Part shown: piece after piece, positions 34,438 to 46,400 of the stretch
Position numbering within the stretch: position 1 is the first letter of the stretch
Layout of the letters: each line of letters starts with the position of its first letter
Source of the DNA: Prorocentrum cordatum
Taxonomy: Eukaryota; Sar; Dinophyceae; Prorocentrales; Prorocentraceae
Reading direction: 5' to 3'
Assembly: GCA_963575745.1 (NCBI GenBank)
Contig: CAUYUJ010016162.1
Location: 201,666-265,665, forward strand
Length of the DNA: 64,000 bases
Translations under genes and position numbers: made by a program
The notes under the pieces: generated by a model
Told to the model about the DNA's origin: nothing
Database searches by the model: none
The model's input: only the letters and a program-made list of their open reading frames with translations

Positions 34438-35558
34438 GATTCCGGCGCGCTGGAGAGCTAGTTGGCAAGAAAAATCTCGACGGACCTTTTGGTGACTTTT
34501 GGTGGGTTGAAAATGACTCGTAGAGCTTCCCTTAGCTAGTTGCTGGAAGCTTAAGAGTAATTCCGGGGCGCTGGAGAGCTAGTTGGCAAGAAAAGTCTCG
34601 ACGGAACTTTTGGTGACTTTTGGTCGGTTGAAAATTTTGTTCTCGAAATTTAACAATTCGTTTGAGCTCTAGTATTTTTTCCCGTGATATTCGATCTTAT
34701 TCCCACTCGCCATCTTCTCAGCTCGATCGGGTGAATATTACTATCGAAAAGCACTCTGGCGGGATCGGCCGTTTTGAGTCATCTTGATATGCACTAACGG
34801 TTTTCTGAACATTACTCGAGCTTTAGGACAGCTACAGAGCTGGTAAGCACAGCTAATCGATGTAGAATGATTAGGCGCGTTCGCCTGTTGAATCCAGAGG
34901 TCTGAGCTCGGTCTGTTAGCCGAGCTAGGTCCGCAAACCTATTCGTATTATTCGAGTCATCTTGACAGGAACACTCGGTTTTCTGTACTGAACTCGAGCT
35001 GTAGGACAGCTACAGAGCTGATATTTACAGAACCCGATTCAGAATCATCAGTTGCGTTTGTCTGTCGAAACCAGAGCTCTGAACTCGGTCTGCTGCCCGA
35101 TCTAGAATCGCGAAACTATTCGTATTGGTCGAGTCATCTTGAGAAGTGCTCTCGGTTTTCTTCACTTAACTCGCGCTAAGGGGGGCTAGAGTGCTGGTGG
35201 TGACAGAAACCGATTTGAAGACATCGGGCGCGTCCGCCTGTCGAATCCAGAGCTCGGAACTCGGTCTGCTGCCCGAATTAGGTTTGCGAACCTATTGTAT
35301 TGTTCGAGTCATCCTGAGAGGTGCTGTCGGTTTTCTGCACTTAACTCGGGCTGTAGGGGGGCTGCAGGGCTGGTAACGAATGGAGTCGACGATTCGCAGA
35401 CACCAGACGCGTCCGCCTGTCGCATTCAGAGGTCGAAAAATATTCACTATGAGTTGGAAGGTTGGTAGGTGCTGTCAGTTTTCTCAACTTGAGTCGAGCT
35501 AGGAAGCTCTACGAGTTCCCCGGCGGTAACCAAGGTTGACGGTTTACCGCCGGCGCCC
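34438..35558 (+). repeat. Class A-prime module with duplicated 5' part
   Basis: Leader fragment, then a mini-A restart at about 34514, full leader, four subrepeats and the A-prime 3' end. Confidence 0.85.
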
Positions 35559-35561
35559 AGT

Positions 35562-35963
35562 TTTGTTTTCGAAATACCTCGTAGAGCTCTTTGGCATCGA
35601 TGAGCTAGAGGAATTCCGGCGCGGGGTGGAGCTAGTTGGCCCAGCCGGCCGAGGCGGACAATGTGATAACTTTTGGGTGGTTTTGCGAAAATTTGAAAGA
35701 TATTTGACCATTTATATTGAGAAAGCAGATTTTTACGCCGAGCATCGGCATATGAACTTCTCTCTAACATCAGCTCAGCTCTCTCGATGCATTTTTGCAT
35801 GAGTTGACTTCCAGGAACTGAGCGAATATGAACATCGAAAAAATCGAATTTCAAGATTTTCGAAAACTCTCAATTTTTTTGTATTCTGTGTCGATTCTTT
35901 AGCAGTGAGAGAGCTCTACGAGGTTCCCGGCGGTGACCAGGTTGACGGTTTACCGCCGGCGCC
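35562..35963 (+). repeat. Class B module, complete
   Basis: A short TTTGTTTTCGAAA fragment is followed by ACCTCGTAGAGCTC (mini-B), the class B interior, GAGCTCTACGAGGTT and a hairpin ending GGCGCC. Here the right arm is TTTACC rather than TTCACC, leaving one GT wobble. Confidence 0.85.
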
Positions 35964-35966
35964 AGT

Positions 35967-37042
35967 TTGAACATTCGTTAGAGCTCTAATATTTTTTTCC
36001 ATGATATTCGATCTTTTTGCCGCTCGCCATCTTGATCTCAGCTCGATCGGGTAGCTTTTACTGCCAAAAAGCAGGCAGGCGGGATCGGCCGTTTCGAGTC
36101 ATCTTGATGCGCGCTGTCGGTTTTATCAAGATAACTCGAGCTTGAGGACAGCTACAGAGCTAGTGAGCACAGCTAATCGATGCAGAATGATCAGGCGCGT
36201 TCGCCTGTTGAACCCAGAGGTCTGAACTCGGTCTGCTAGCCGGGCTAGGTCCGCAAACCTATTCGTATTATTCGAGTCATCTTGACATGCGCTCTTCGTT
36301 TTCTGTACTTAACTCGAGCTGCACGACAGCTATATGGCTGATACGTACAGAATCTGATTCAGACTCCTTAGTGGCCGTTGTCTGTTGAATTCAGACCTCC
36401 GAACTCGGTCTGCTCTCCGATCTAGAATCACAAAACTATTTCTATTGTTCGAGTCGCTTGCGAGATGCTGTCGGTTCTCTGCACTTAACTCGGGCTGTAC
36501 GGGGGCTGCATGGCTGGTAATCACTGGAGTCGATTCGGAGACATCAGGCGCGTTCGCCTGTGGAATCCAGAGCACCGAACTCGGTCTGTTGCCCGAACTA
36601 GGTCCGCGAAACTATTCGTATTGTTCGAGTCATCCTGAGAGGTGCTTTCGGTTTCCTGCACAACTCGGCTGCAGGGAGGCTGCAGGGCTGGTAATCACAG
36701 GGATCGATCCAGAGACATCATACACGTCCGCCTGTCGCATGCAGAGGTCTGAACTCGGTCTGATACTCGAACTAGGTTTGCCAAACTATTCGTATTGTTC
36801 GAGTCATCCTGAGAGGTGCTGTCGATTTACGCACGTAACTTGGCTGTAGGAGAGCGACAGAGCTCGTACAGAGGACAATCTAGAAGCATCGGGGGCGTTC
36901 GGCTGTTTCATCCGAGAGGTATCAAATTGCCTGGGCTGAAAAACTATTTTTTCTGTGTAATTTCTTTCGACATTACATGTTGTCAGGAAGCTCTACGAGT
37001 CCCCCGGCGGTAAGAAAGGTTGACGGTTTACCGCCGGCGCCC
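35967..37042 (+). repeat. Class A module, related to the 41-kb module
   Basis: It starts in the leader at TGAACATTCGTTAGAGC. It matches 40.93-41.93 kb closely at an offset of about 4964; 60 bases present here (around 36705-36765) are missing there. Confidence 0.85.
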
Positions 37043-37045
37043 AGT

Positions 37046-38399
37046 GGACGCTACTTAGTCTCGACGGACTTTTCGGTGACTTTTGGTCGGTTGAAAATGC
37101 CTCGAAGAGCTCTTCGTCGTCGATGAGCTAGAGGAATAACTCGTAGAGCTTCCCTTAGCAAGTTATTGCTGGAAGCTAAGAGTAATTCCGGGGCGCTGGA
37201 GAGCTAGTAACTCGTAGAGCTTCCCTTAGCAAGTTATTGCTGGAAGCTTAAGAGTAATTCCGGCGCGCTGGAGAGCAAGTTGGCAAGAAAAATCTCGACG
37301 GACCTTTTGGTGACTTTTGGTCGGTTCATTCGTTGGAGCTCTAGTATTTTTTCCCGTGATATTCGATCATATTCCCGCTCGCCGTCTTGATCTCAGCTCG
37401 ATCGGGTACCTTTTGCTGCCAAAAAGCAGGCAGGCGGGATCGCCCGTTTCGGGTCATCTTGTCACGCGGTGATGGTTTTCTCAAGATAACTCGAGCTTCA
37501 GGACAGCTACAGAGCTGGTGAGCACATCTAATTGATTCAGAATGATCAGGCGCGTTCGCCTGTTGAACCTAGAGGTCTGAACTCGGTCTGCTAGCCGAGC
37601 TAGGTCCGCAAATCTATTCGTATTATTCGAATCATTTTGACAGACACTCTCGGTTTTCTGTACTTAACTCGATCTACAGGACAGCTACAGAGCTTATACG
37701 GACAGAATCTGATTCAGAATCATCAGTGGCCGTTGTCTCTTGAATCCAGAGCTCTGAACTCCGTCTGCTGCCCGATCTAGAATCGCGAAACTATTCGTAT
37801 TGTGCGAGTCATCTTGAAAGATGCTGTCGGTTCTCTGCACTTAACTCGGGCTGTAGGGGAGCTGCATGGCTGGTAATCACTGGAATCGATTCAGAGACAT
37901 CAGGCGCGTCCGCCTTTCGAATCCAGAGCTCCGAACTCTGTCTGCTGCCCCAACAGGTCCGCCAAACTGTTCGTATTGTTCGAGTCATCCTGAGAAGTGC
38001 TGTCGGTTTCCTGCACATAACTCGGGCTGTTGGGGGGGCTGCAGGGCTGGTAATCACTGGAGTCGATTCGGAGACATCATACGCGTCTGCCTGTCGCATG
38101 CACAGGTCTGAACTCGGTCTGATACTCGAGCTAGGTTCGCCAAACTATTCGTATTGTTCGAGTAATCTTGAGAGGTGCTGTCGATTTACGCACGTAACTC
38201 GGGCTGTAGCAGAGCTACAGAGCTCGTACGAAGACAATCTAGAAGCATCGGGGGCGTGCGGCTGTTGCATCCTAGAGGTTTGAAATTGCTTGGGCTGACA
38301 AACTATGTTTTCTGTGTATTTTTTTCGACATTATATGTTGTCAGGAAGCTCTGCGAGTCCCCGGCGGTAAGAAAGGTTGACGGTTTACCGCCGGCGCCC
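37046..38399 (+). repeat. Class A module with scrambled 5' part
   Basis: It starts with a class C-type 14-mer (GGACGCTACTTAGT), a leader fragment, a degenerate mini-B, two mini-A copies and then a full leader, five subrepeats and a complete hairpin. Confidence 0.85.
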
Positions 38400-38402
38400 A
38401 GT

Positions 38403-39547
38403 TGGCAAGACAAATCTCGACGGACCTTTTGGTGACTTTTGGTCGGTTGAAAATTTTGTTCTCAAAATTTGAACATTCGTTAGAGCTCTAGTATTTTTTC
38501 CCATGATATTCGATCTTATTCCCGCTCGCCATCGTGATCTCAGCTCGATCGGGTACCTTTTACTGCCAAAAAGCAGGCAGGCGGGATCGGCCGTTTCGAG
38601 TCATCTTGATATGCGCTGTCGGTTTTCTGAACATAACTCGAGCTTCAGGACAGCTACAGGGCCAGTGAGCACAGCTAATCGATGTAGAATGATCAGGCGC
38701 GTTCGCCTGTTGAACCAGAGGCCTGAACTCGGTCTGCTAGCCGAGCTAGGTCCGCAAACCTATTCGTATTATCCGAGTCATCTTGACAGACGCTCTCGGT
38801 ATTTTGTGCTTAACTCGAGCTGTAGGGCAGCTACAGAGCTCATAGTCACAGAAATCGATTGGGACTCATCAGGCGTGTTTGTCTGTTGAATCGAGAGCTC
38901 TGAACTCGCCCTGCTGCCCGAGCTAGAATCGCGAAACTATTCGTATTGTTCGAGTCATCTGAAGAGGTACTGTCGCTTTCTAAACTTAACTCGGGCTGTA
39001 GGGGGCTACAGTGCTGGTGGGGACAGCAATCGATTTGAAGACATCAGAAGCGTCCGCCTGTGGAAGCCAGAGCTCGGAACTCGGCCTGCTGCCTGAACTC
39101 GGTCCGCGAACCTGTTCCTATTGTTCGAGTCATCCTGAAAGGTGCTGTCGGTTTTCTGCACTTAACTCGGGCTGTAGGGGAGCTGCAGGGCTGGTAATCA
39201 CAGGAATCGATTCGGAGACATCAGACGCGTCCGCCTGTCGCATTCAGAGGCCTGAACTCGGTCTGATACTCGAGCTGGGTATAGGAAACTATTCGTTTTG
39301 TTTGAGTTATCTTCAGAAATGCTGTTGATTAGCGTACGTAACTCGGGCTGTAGCAGAGCTACATAGCTCGTACAGAAGACAATCCAGAAGCACCAGGGGG
39401 CGGTCGGCTGTTGCATCGAGAGGTCTGAAATCGCTTGGGCTGAAAAACTATTCGTTCTCTGCAATTTATTTTCTACATTATATATAGTCAGGAAGCTCTA
39501 CGAGTCCCCCGGCGGTAAGAAAGGTTGACGGTTTACCGCCGGCGCCC
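38403..39547 (+). repeat. Class A module
   Basis: It starts at TGGCAAGACAAATCTCG. Five subrepeats and a complete hairpin with the GTAAGAAAGG loop. Confidence 0.85.
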
Positions 39548-39550
39548 AGT

Positions 39551-40030
39551 TCCGGCGCGGGGTGAAGCTAGTAACTCGTAGAGCTTCCCTTAGCAAGACA
39601 TTGCTGTAAGAGTAATTCCGGGGCGCTGGAGAGCCAGTACCTCGTAGAGCTCTTCGGCATCGATGAGCTAGAGGAATTCGGGGGCGGGGTGGAGCTAGTT
39701 TGCCGACCCGGCCTTAAGAGACAATGTGATAACTTGGTGTCGGTTTTTCTATCTTTGCGTAAAATTTGAAAGTTCGTTTGAAGAACAGGTATTTTTCCCA
39801 CCTGTAGTGGGTTATGTCGCGTCTACCAGTAAACTTTTCAGGTGCGTAGCTGCGGTATTACTATGAAAACACTTGGGGGAACCGACGTTGAATAACAACA
39901 GAAAACGTGATTTTCCGAGTTTCTCAGGTCTTGCTCTATGCGCTTTCTTCATACTTACCGAGGAGCGCCGTCTGAGAAAAGAGCTCTACGAGGGGCCCGG
40001 CGGTGACCTGGTTGACGGTTTACCGCCGGA
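39551..40030 (+). repeat. Class B module, variant interior
   Basis: Partial mini-B, mini-A, leader fragment, then full mini-B at about 39639. The interior differs after the TTGAAAGTTCGTTTG block: it contains TTACTATGAAAACACTTGGGGGAACCGACGTTG, also seen in the 51.8, 52.2 and 55.1-kb copies. The 3' end is shortened to GCCGGACAGT. Confidence 0.8.
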
Positions 40031-40033
40031 CAG

Positions 40034-42337
40034 TTGGCCAGAAAAATCTCGACGGACATTTTGATGACTTTTCGTCGGTCGAAAATTCGGTTCTCGAAAT
40101 TTAACCATTCGTTAGAGCTCTAGTATGTTTTTCAGCTCGATCGGTTACCTTTTACTGTCAAAAAGCACTGCGGCGGGATCGCCCGTTTCGGGTCAGCTTG
40201 TCACGTGGTGACAGTTTTCTCAAGATAACTCGAGCTTCAGGACAGCTACAGAGCTGGTAAGCACAGCTAATCGATTCAGAATAATCAGACGCGTTCGCCT
40301 GTTGAACCCAGAGGTCTGAACTCGGTCTGCTAGCCGAGCTAGGTCCGCAAACCTATTCGTATTATTCGAGTTATCCGAACTGAAGGACAGTACAGAGCTG
40401 ATACCTACAGAATCTGATTCATAATTATCAGTGGCCCTTGTCTGGTGACTCCGGAGCTCTGACTTCGGTCTGCTGCCCGATCCAGAATCGCAAAAACTGT
40501 TCGTATTGTTCGAGTTATCTTGAGAGATGCTCTTGGTTCTCTGCACTTAACTCGGGCTGTAGGGCAGCTGCATGGCTGGTAATCACTAGAATCGATTCGG
40601 AGACATCAGACGCGTCCGCCTTTCGAATCCAGAGCTTCGAACTCTTTCTGCTGCCCGAACTAGGTCTGCGAAAATATTCGGCCTGTTGGATTCACCTGCC
40701 AAAAATATTCGCCAAAATATTCGCATTGTTGGACTCATCCTGACAGGTGCTGTCGGTTTCCTGCACTTAACTCGGGCTGTAGGGGGTGCTGTTGGGCTGG
40801 TAAGCACAGGAGTGAAATTGCTTGGGCTGATTTAAGAGTAATTCCGGGGCGCTGGAGAGCTAGTTGGCAAGAAAAATCTCGACGGACCTTTTGGTGACTT
40901 TTGGTCGGTTGAAAATTTTGTTCTCGAAATTTGTACATTCGTTAGAGCTCTAGTATTTTTTCCCATGATTTTCGATCTTATTGCCGCTCGCCATCTTGAT
41001 CTCAGCTCGATCGGGTAGCTTTTACTGCCAAAAAGCAGGCAGGCGGGATCGGCCGTTTCGAGTCATCTTGATACGCGCTGTCGGTTTTATCAAGATAACT
41101 CGAGCTTGAGGACAGCTACAGAGCTGGTGAGCACAGCTAATCGATTCAGAATGATCAGGCGCGTTCGCCTGTTGAACCCAGAGGTCTGAACTCGGTCTGC
41201 TAGCCGAGCTAGGTCCGCAAACCTATTCGTATTATTCGAGTCATCTTGACATACGCCCTCCGTTTTCTGTACTTAGCTCGAGCTGCACGACAGCTATATG
41301 GCTGATACGTACAGAATCTGATTCAGAGTCCTTAGTGGCCGTTGTCTGTTGAATTCAGACCTCCGAACTCGGTCTGCTCTCCGATCTAGAATCGCAAAAC
41401 TATTTCTATTGTTCGAGTCGCTTGCGAGATGCTGTCGGTTCTCTGCACTTAACTCGGGCTGTAGGGGGGCTGCATGGCTGGTAATCACTGGAGTCGATTC
41501 GGAGACATCAGGCGCGTTCGCCTGCGGAATCCAGAGCACCGAACTCGGTCTGTTGCCCGAACTAGGTCCGCGAAACTATTCGTATTGTTCGAGTCATCCT
41601 GAGAGGTGCTTTCGGTTTCCTGCACAACTCGGCTGCAGGGAGGCTGCAGGGCTGGTAATCACAGGGATACTCGAACTAGGTTTGCCAAACTATTCGTATT
41701 GTTCGAGTCATCCTGAGAGGTGCTGTCGATTTACGCACGTAACTTGGCTGTAGGAGAGCGACAGAGCTCGTACAGAGGACAATCTAGAAGCATCGGGGGC
41801 GTTCGGCTGTTTCATCCGAGAGGTCTCAAATTGCCTGGGCTGAACAACTATTTTTTCTGTGTAATTTCTTTCGACACTACATGTTGTCAGGAAGCTCTAC
41901 GAGTCCCCCGGCGGTAAGAAAGGTTGACGCCTCATCAGTTTAATTTTAGTTCCGCCTCATCAGTTTCATTTGACACGTTTGATCGCCTTGAGTGGTCTCC
42001 AATTGATTTGTTTTGTTGGGTGCTTCCTTCACTATCTTGATCGTTCCGACGTGCCTGTTGATTGAGACGTACTGTGGCCTCAAAGAGGTTCGATAGTATT
42101 TGATCTCCTTAATTCATCACTTCACATTTGACGTTGAGCATAAGACTCTTGTCATACCGCGGGTTGTACAAGCGTATTTCGGAGAGCTGAGGCTGTCGTC
42201 TTCCTGATCGTCAGGATCGGTGAGGCTTCGCCTGCTCCCTATACGTCCGCGTCCTTACTTCCGACTAGGCTGGAAAGCCTGCACAGTCGACCGCAAAGTC
42301 CGCAAAAAGAAAGGTTGACGGTTTACCGCCGGCGCCC
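40034..42337 (+). repeat. Two fused class A modules, hairpin interrupted
   Basis: The first copy (40034-40828) stops inside the last subrepeat (GCTTGGGCTGA) and joins the leader of the second at TTTAAGAGTAATTCC with no hairpin between. The second matches 35.97-37.04 kb. Its 3' hairpin is interrupted by the 377-bp insertion at 41930-42306. Confidence 0.85.
41930..42306 (+). mobile_element. 5'-truncated LINE-type insertion with 14-bp target duplication
   Basis: 377 bases split a class A hairpin. AAGAAAGGTTGACG occurs on both sides (41916-41929 and 42307-42320), a perfect 14-bp target duplication. The insert consists only of the 3' UTR shared with 46.4-46.68 and 48.2-48.57 kb, including the stem-loop at 42262-42289 and the tail CCGCAAAGTCCGCAAA. 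A 5' truncation plus a duplication of this length is typical of target-primed reverse transcription. Confidence 0.9.
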
Positions 42338-42340
42338 AGT

Positions 42341-42378
42341 CGTTTCTGCCAGCGCTTCCGCAGCGACGCAGGGGAGCT
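42341..42378 (+). repeat. Class C fragment
   Basis: CGTTTCTGCCAGCGCTTCCG and the following bases match the middle of C1 units such as 11055-11095. It is an isolated 38-base piece between two class A modules. Confidence 0.75.
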
Positions 42379-42379
42379 T

Positions 42380-43561
42380 AACTCGTAGAGCTTCCCTTAG
42401 CAAGTTATTGCTGGAAGCTTAAGAGTAATTCCGGGGCGCTGGAGAGCTAGTTGGCAAGAAAAATCTCGACGGACCTTTTGCTGACTTTTGGTCGGTTGAA
42501 ATTTTTTTCTCGAAAATTAACAATTCGTTTGAGCTCTAGTATTTTTTCCCGTGATATTCGATCTTATTCCCGCTCGCCATCTTGATCTCAGCTCGATCGG
42601 GTACCTTTTACTGCCAAAAAGCACACAGGCGGTATCAGGTGGTTCGAGTCATCTTGTCACGCGGTGTCGGTTTTCTCAAGATAACTCGAGCTTCAGGACA
42701 GCTTAAGGGCTGGTAAGCACAGCTAATTGATTCAGACTGATCAGGCGCGTTCGCCTGTTGAAGCCAGAGGTCTGGATTCGGTCTGCTAGCCGAGGTAGGT
42801 GGGCAAACCTATTCGTATTATTCGAATCATCTTGACAGGCGCTCTCGGTTTTCTGTACTTAACTCGAGCTACAGGACAGCTAAAGAGCTGTTACGTACAG
42901 AATCTGATTCAGAATCATCCGTGGCCGTTGTCTATTGAATCCAGAGCTCTGAAGTCGGTCTGCTGCCCGATGTAGAATCGCGAAACTATTCGTATTGTTC
43001 GAGTTGCTTAGAAGATTGTGTCGGTTCTCTGCACTTAACTCGGGCTGTAGGGGGGGGCTTCATGGCTGGTAATCACTCCAATCGATTCGAAGACATGAGG
43101 CGCGTTCGCCTGTGGAATCCAGAGCTCCGAAATCGGTCTGTTGCCCGAATTAGATCCGCGAAACTGTTCGTATTGTGCGAGTCATCCTGAGAGGTGCCAT
43201 CGGTTTCCTGCACTTAACTCGGCTGCAGGGGGGTTTGCAGGGCTGGTAATCACAGGGATCGTCGGATGCAGAGGTCTGAACTCGGTCTGAAACTTTTGCC
43301 AAACTATTCGTATTGTTCGAGCCATCTTGAGAGGTGCTGTCGATTTACGCACGTAACTCGGGCTGTAGGAGAGCTACAGAGCTCGTACAGAAGACAATCT
43401 AGAAGCATCGGGGGCGTTCGGCTGTCGCATCCGAGAGGTCTCAAATTGCCTGGGCTGAACAACTTTTTTTTCTGTGTAATTTCTTTCGACGTTATATGTT
43501 CTCAGGAAGCTCTACGAGTCCCCCGGCGGTAAGAAAGGTTGACGGTTTACCGCCGGCGCCC
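42380..43561 (+). repeat. Class A module, complete
   Basis: Mini-A, leader, five subrepeats and complete hairpin. The leader carries small changes (GGCGGTATCAGGTGG in place of GGCGGGATCGGCCG). Confidence 0.85.
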
Positions 43562-43564
43562 AGT

Positions 43565-43705
43565 TTGGCTGGTAATCACAGGAGTGAAATTGCTTGGGCT
43601 GAAAAACTAATTTTTCAGTGTAATTTTTTTCCACATTATATGTTGTCAGGAAGCTCTACGAGTCCCCCGGCGGTAACAAAGGTTGACGGTTTACCGCCGG
43701 CGCCC
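43565..43705 (+). repeat. Strongly 5'-truncated class A module
   Basis: Only the last ~140 bases of class A are present, from inside the last subrepeat through GGAAGCTCTACGAGT to the hairpin and GGCGCCC. Together with longer neighbours ending at the same base it shows that truncation affects the 5' side. Confidence 0.85.
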
Positions 43706-43707
43706 AG

Positions 43708-44027
43708 TTGGTCGACCCGGCCAGAAAGAACAAAGTGATATCTTTTGGGTGGTTTTGGATTTTTTTGAAAGATATTTGACAGTTTATTTTGAGAAAGCAA
43801 CCTGCAAACGACTATGAGGGCCTCTCTGTCTTAGTATGAGCTCTGTAGGCGCAATTTAACTATCAAAACACTTGGAGCAACCATCTTCATGTCGACACGA
43901 ACAATGTTTGCCCTTTTCGAGAAATACTTCCACAAGCTTTCTCTTTCGACTCTGAGCACTCTTACGCGTGAAAGGAGCTCTACGAGGTTCCCGGCGGCGA
44001 CCAGGTTGACGGTTCACCGCCGGCGCC
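43708..44027 (+). repeat. Class B module, 5'-truncated
   Basis: It starts at TGGTCGACCCGGCCAG and ends GAGCTCTACGAGGTT, CCGGCGGCGA hairpin, GGCGCC. The interior resembles 52.6-52.9 kb and the minus strand of 19.4-19.7 kb (CTTTCTCTTTCGACTC, ACGCGTGAAAGGAGC). Confidence 0.85.
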
Positions 44028-44030
44028 AGT

Positions 44031-45063
44031 TTTATTCAACAATTCGTTAGAGCTCTAGTATTTTTTCCCCGTGATATTCGATCTTATTCCCGCTCGCCAT
44101 CTTGATCTCAGCTCGATCGGGTACCTTTTACTGCCAAAAAGCGTCCCGGCGGGATCGGCCATATCGAGTCATCTTGATACGCGTTGTCGGTATTTTGTAC
44201 TTAACTCGAGCTTTAGGACAGCTACAGAGCTGGTAAGCACAGCTAATCGATTCAGAATGATGAATCGCGGTCGCCCGTTGAAGCCAGAGGTCTGAACTCG
44301 TCTGCTAGCCGAGCTAGGTCCGCAAACCTATTCGTATTATTCGAGTCATCTTGACATACGCTCTCGGTTTTCTGTACTTATCTCGAGCTTCAGGACAGCT
44401 ACAGAGCTGGTGCGTACAGAATCTGGTTAGTGGCCGTTGTCTGTTGAATCCAGAGCTCTGAACTCGATCTGCTGCCCGATCTAGAATCGCGACAATTCGT
44501 ATTGTTTGAGTCATCTTGAGAGATGCTGTCGGTTCTCTGCACTTAACTCGGGCTGTAGGGCGGCTGCAGGGCTGTTAACCACTGGAATCGATTCGAAGAC
44601 ATCAGGCGCGTCCGCCTTTCGAATCCAGAGCTCCGAAGTCTGTCTGCTGCTCGAACTAGGTCCGCGAAACTGTTCGTATTCTTCGAGTCATCCTGAGAGG
44701 TGCTGTCCGTTTCCTGCACTCAACTCGGGCTGTAGGGGGCTGTTGGGCTGGGAATCACAGGAATCGATTCAGAGACATGAGAGGCGTCCGCCTGTCGCAT
44801 GCAGAGGTCTGAACTCGGTATGATACTCGAGCTAGGTTTGCAAAACTATTCGTATTGTTCGAGTCATCTCGAGAGGTGCTGTTGATTTACGCACGTAACT
44901 CGGGCTGTAGGAGAACAGAGCTCGTGCAGAAGATCATCCAGACGCATCGGGGGCGTTCGGCTGTTGCATCCGAGAGGTCTGAAATTGCTTGGGCTGAAAA
45001 AATATGTTTTCTGTGTAATTTTTTCCGACATTATATGTTGTCAGGAAGCTCTACGAGTTCCCC
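44031..45063 (+). repeat. Class A module cut off at its hairpin by insertions
   Basis: It starts in the leader (TTATTCAACAATTCG), has five subrepeats and ends GGAAGCTCTACGAGTTCCCC, where the first of two retroelement-type inserts begins. The matching end of a hairpin resumes at 48568. Confidence 0.85.
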
Positions 45064-45310
45064 GTCTCCATATTGTTGGTGTTCATATCCATTTCTGGTT
45101 GCGGTTTGGTGGTGGCAATTTGTACACGCTGACTTGTTCCTCACTGCCTAGAGCGGTGCTCGTAAGTCTCGGTTCTTTCAGATCTGCCTTGAGTGGATTG
45201 CATATTGTTCAATTTGCAGTATTTCATTGTTGTGGTCTCTCAGGTGTCCTCATACATTTTCCTTCAGTTTTCTGCCATATACCTATCATTTGTGGTCTTG
45301 TTTGTGCCAG

Positions 45311-46027
45311 ATGCCTCATGTGCGGAGTCTCGCATCCAGGTGTTTGCGTCGGACTCGGGCTTGCCAACTTGGATGGGTTCGACCGAATTGTCCTCTTCCG
45401 TTGGTGCTCGAAGGCCTAGTCGCCCGTGACACGGTCTTGCATGCAGAGTTGGATGCTCAGGCCAATAAGTTGTTGACAGCATTACTCCATCCCTCTGATA
45501 GCTGCCCGAAAGTTGATTCCGTTGCACTTCGCGGTTTTTCTTCTGCTAGTGATGCTGGGGTCCAGGTTGACGAGGTCGAATATCCTTCTCAAAGCATTCG
45601 AGTATTTTCAATTGATGCTGGTGTCCAGGTTGACGAAGTACACTGTCCCTTTCAGAGCATTCGAGTGTCCTCAATTGATGCTGAGGTCCAAGTGCATTCC
45701 CAAAGCATTCGAGTGTCTTCAATGGGTGCCGGCGTGCAAACTCAGTTCACTTGCGAGGACGCCTGTGTGCAAACTCAGTTCACTTCAATGGGTGCTGGCG
45801 TGCATACTCAGGTCACTTTGAAGGACGCCTGTGTGCAAACTCAGATCACTTTCCAGGACGCCGTCAAAACATGGATTGACAGGAGCACTGCCCAGAAGGG
45901 GTTCACCGGCCAGATTGCGCTGCAGTATTTAATCCAGGGGCTTGAATCATCTCTGCCTCGAGTGGAGTGCAGAATTCATTGTGTATCCTTCAATTCATGC
46001 AAGTTCGAGGATGACAAGAGTCATTGA
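45311..46027 (+). CDS. Hypothetical protein with short internal repeats, in a retroelement insert
   Basis: I do not recognise this protein. The frame is open from 45152; the first ATG is at 45311, giving about 238 residues; earlier starts would need a non-ATG codon. The middle has at least two repeat types: three copies around AGVQVDEV followed by SQSIRVSSIDA, then four copies around ACVQTQFT or AGVHTQVT. The C-terminal quarter (KTWIDRSTAQKGFTGQIA and on) is not repetitive and looks globular. No reverse transcriptase or zinc-knuckle motif is visible. It is followed by a minisatellite and then by a 3' UTR shared with two other inserts, so it is probably the payload or ORF1-like protein of a non-autonomous retroelement. 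The repeated segments could also be minisatellite expansion in a dead gene. Confidence 0.5.
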   Translation: MPHVRSLASRCLRRTRACQLGWVRPNCPLPLVLEGLVARDTVLHAELDAQANKLLTALLHPSDSCPKVDSVALRGFSSASDAGVQVDEVEYPSQSIRVFSIDAGVQVDEVHCPFQSIRVSSIDAEVQVHSQSIRVSSMGAGVQTQFTCEDACVQTQFTSMGAGVHTQVTLKDACVQTQITFQDAVKTWIDRSTAQKGFTGQIALQYLIQGLESSLPRVECRIHCVSFNSCKFEDDKSH

Positions 46028-46175
46028 GTCATTGATAACATTGGAGTCATTGGAGTTGCGGCGAACATTGGAGCCATTGGAGTCATTGATAACATTGGAG
46101 TCATTGAGTCATTGATAACATTGGGGTCATTGATAACATTGGAGTCATTGATAACATTTGAGTCATTTGATAACT
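46021..46175 (+). repeat. 18-bp minisatellite
   Basis: Imperfect head-to-tail copies of ATTGGAGTCATTGATAAC and shortened forms, starting at the stop codon of the preceding ORF. Confidence 0.85.
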
Positions 46176-46176
46176 C

Positions 46177-46400
46177 ATTGCATGAGGTCTTACTCTTCTC
46201 CGCCTCGAGTGGAGTGCAGAATTCATTGAGTTGATGTGATTGGTGTTCGCTGCTCGCTCATGCCATGCTTGTGCGTGTTGTGCGTGCGTGCTTCACTTCA
46301 CTTCACACACTCATAAGAGCTTAGGCTGTCGTCTTAATTGATTACTCATTGCATGACGTCTTACTTTTCTCCGCCTCGAGTGGAGTGCTGAATTCAGTGT
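46177..46400 (+). repeat. Repeated CCTCGAGTGGAGTGC block
   Basis: CCTCGAGTGGAGTGCAGAATTC occurs at about 45957 (inside the ORF), 46203 and 46372. The last two are each preceded by CATTGCATGA(G/C)GTCTTACT. The spacer between them is T-rich with CTTCACTTCACTTCACAC. This looks like tandem duplication of the 3' end of the ORF into the UTR. Confidence 0.7.
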
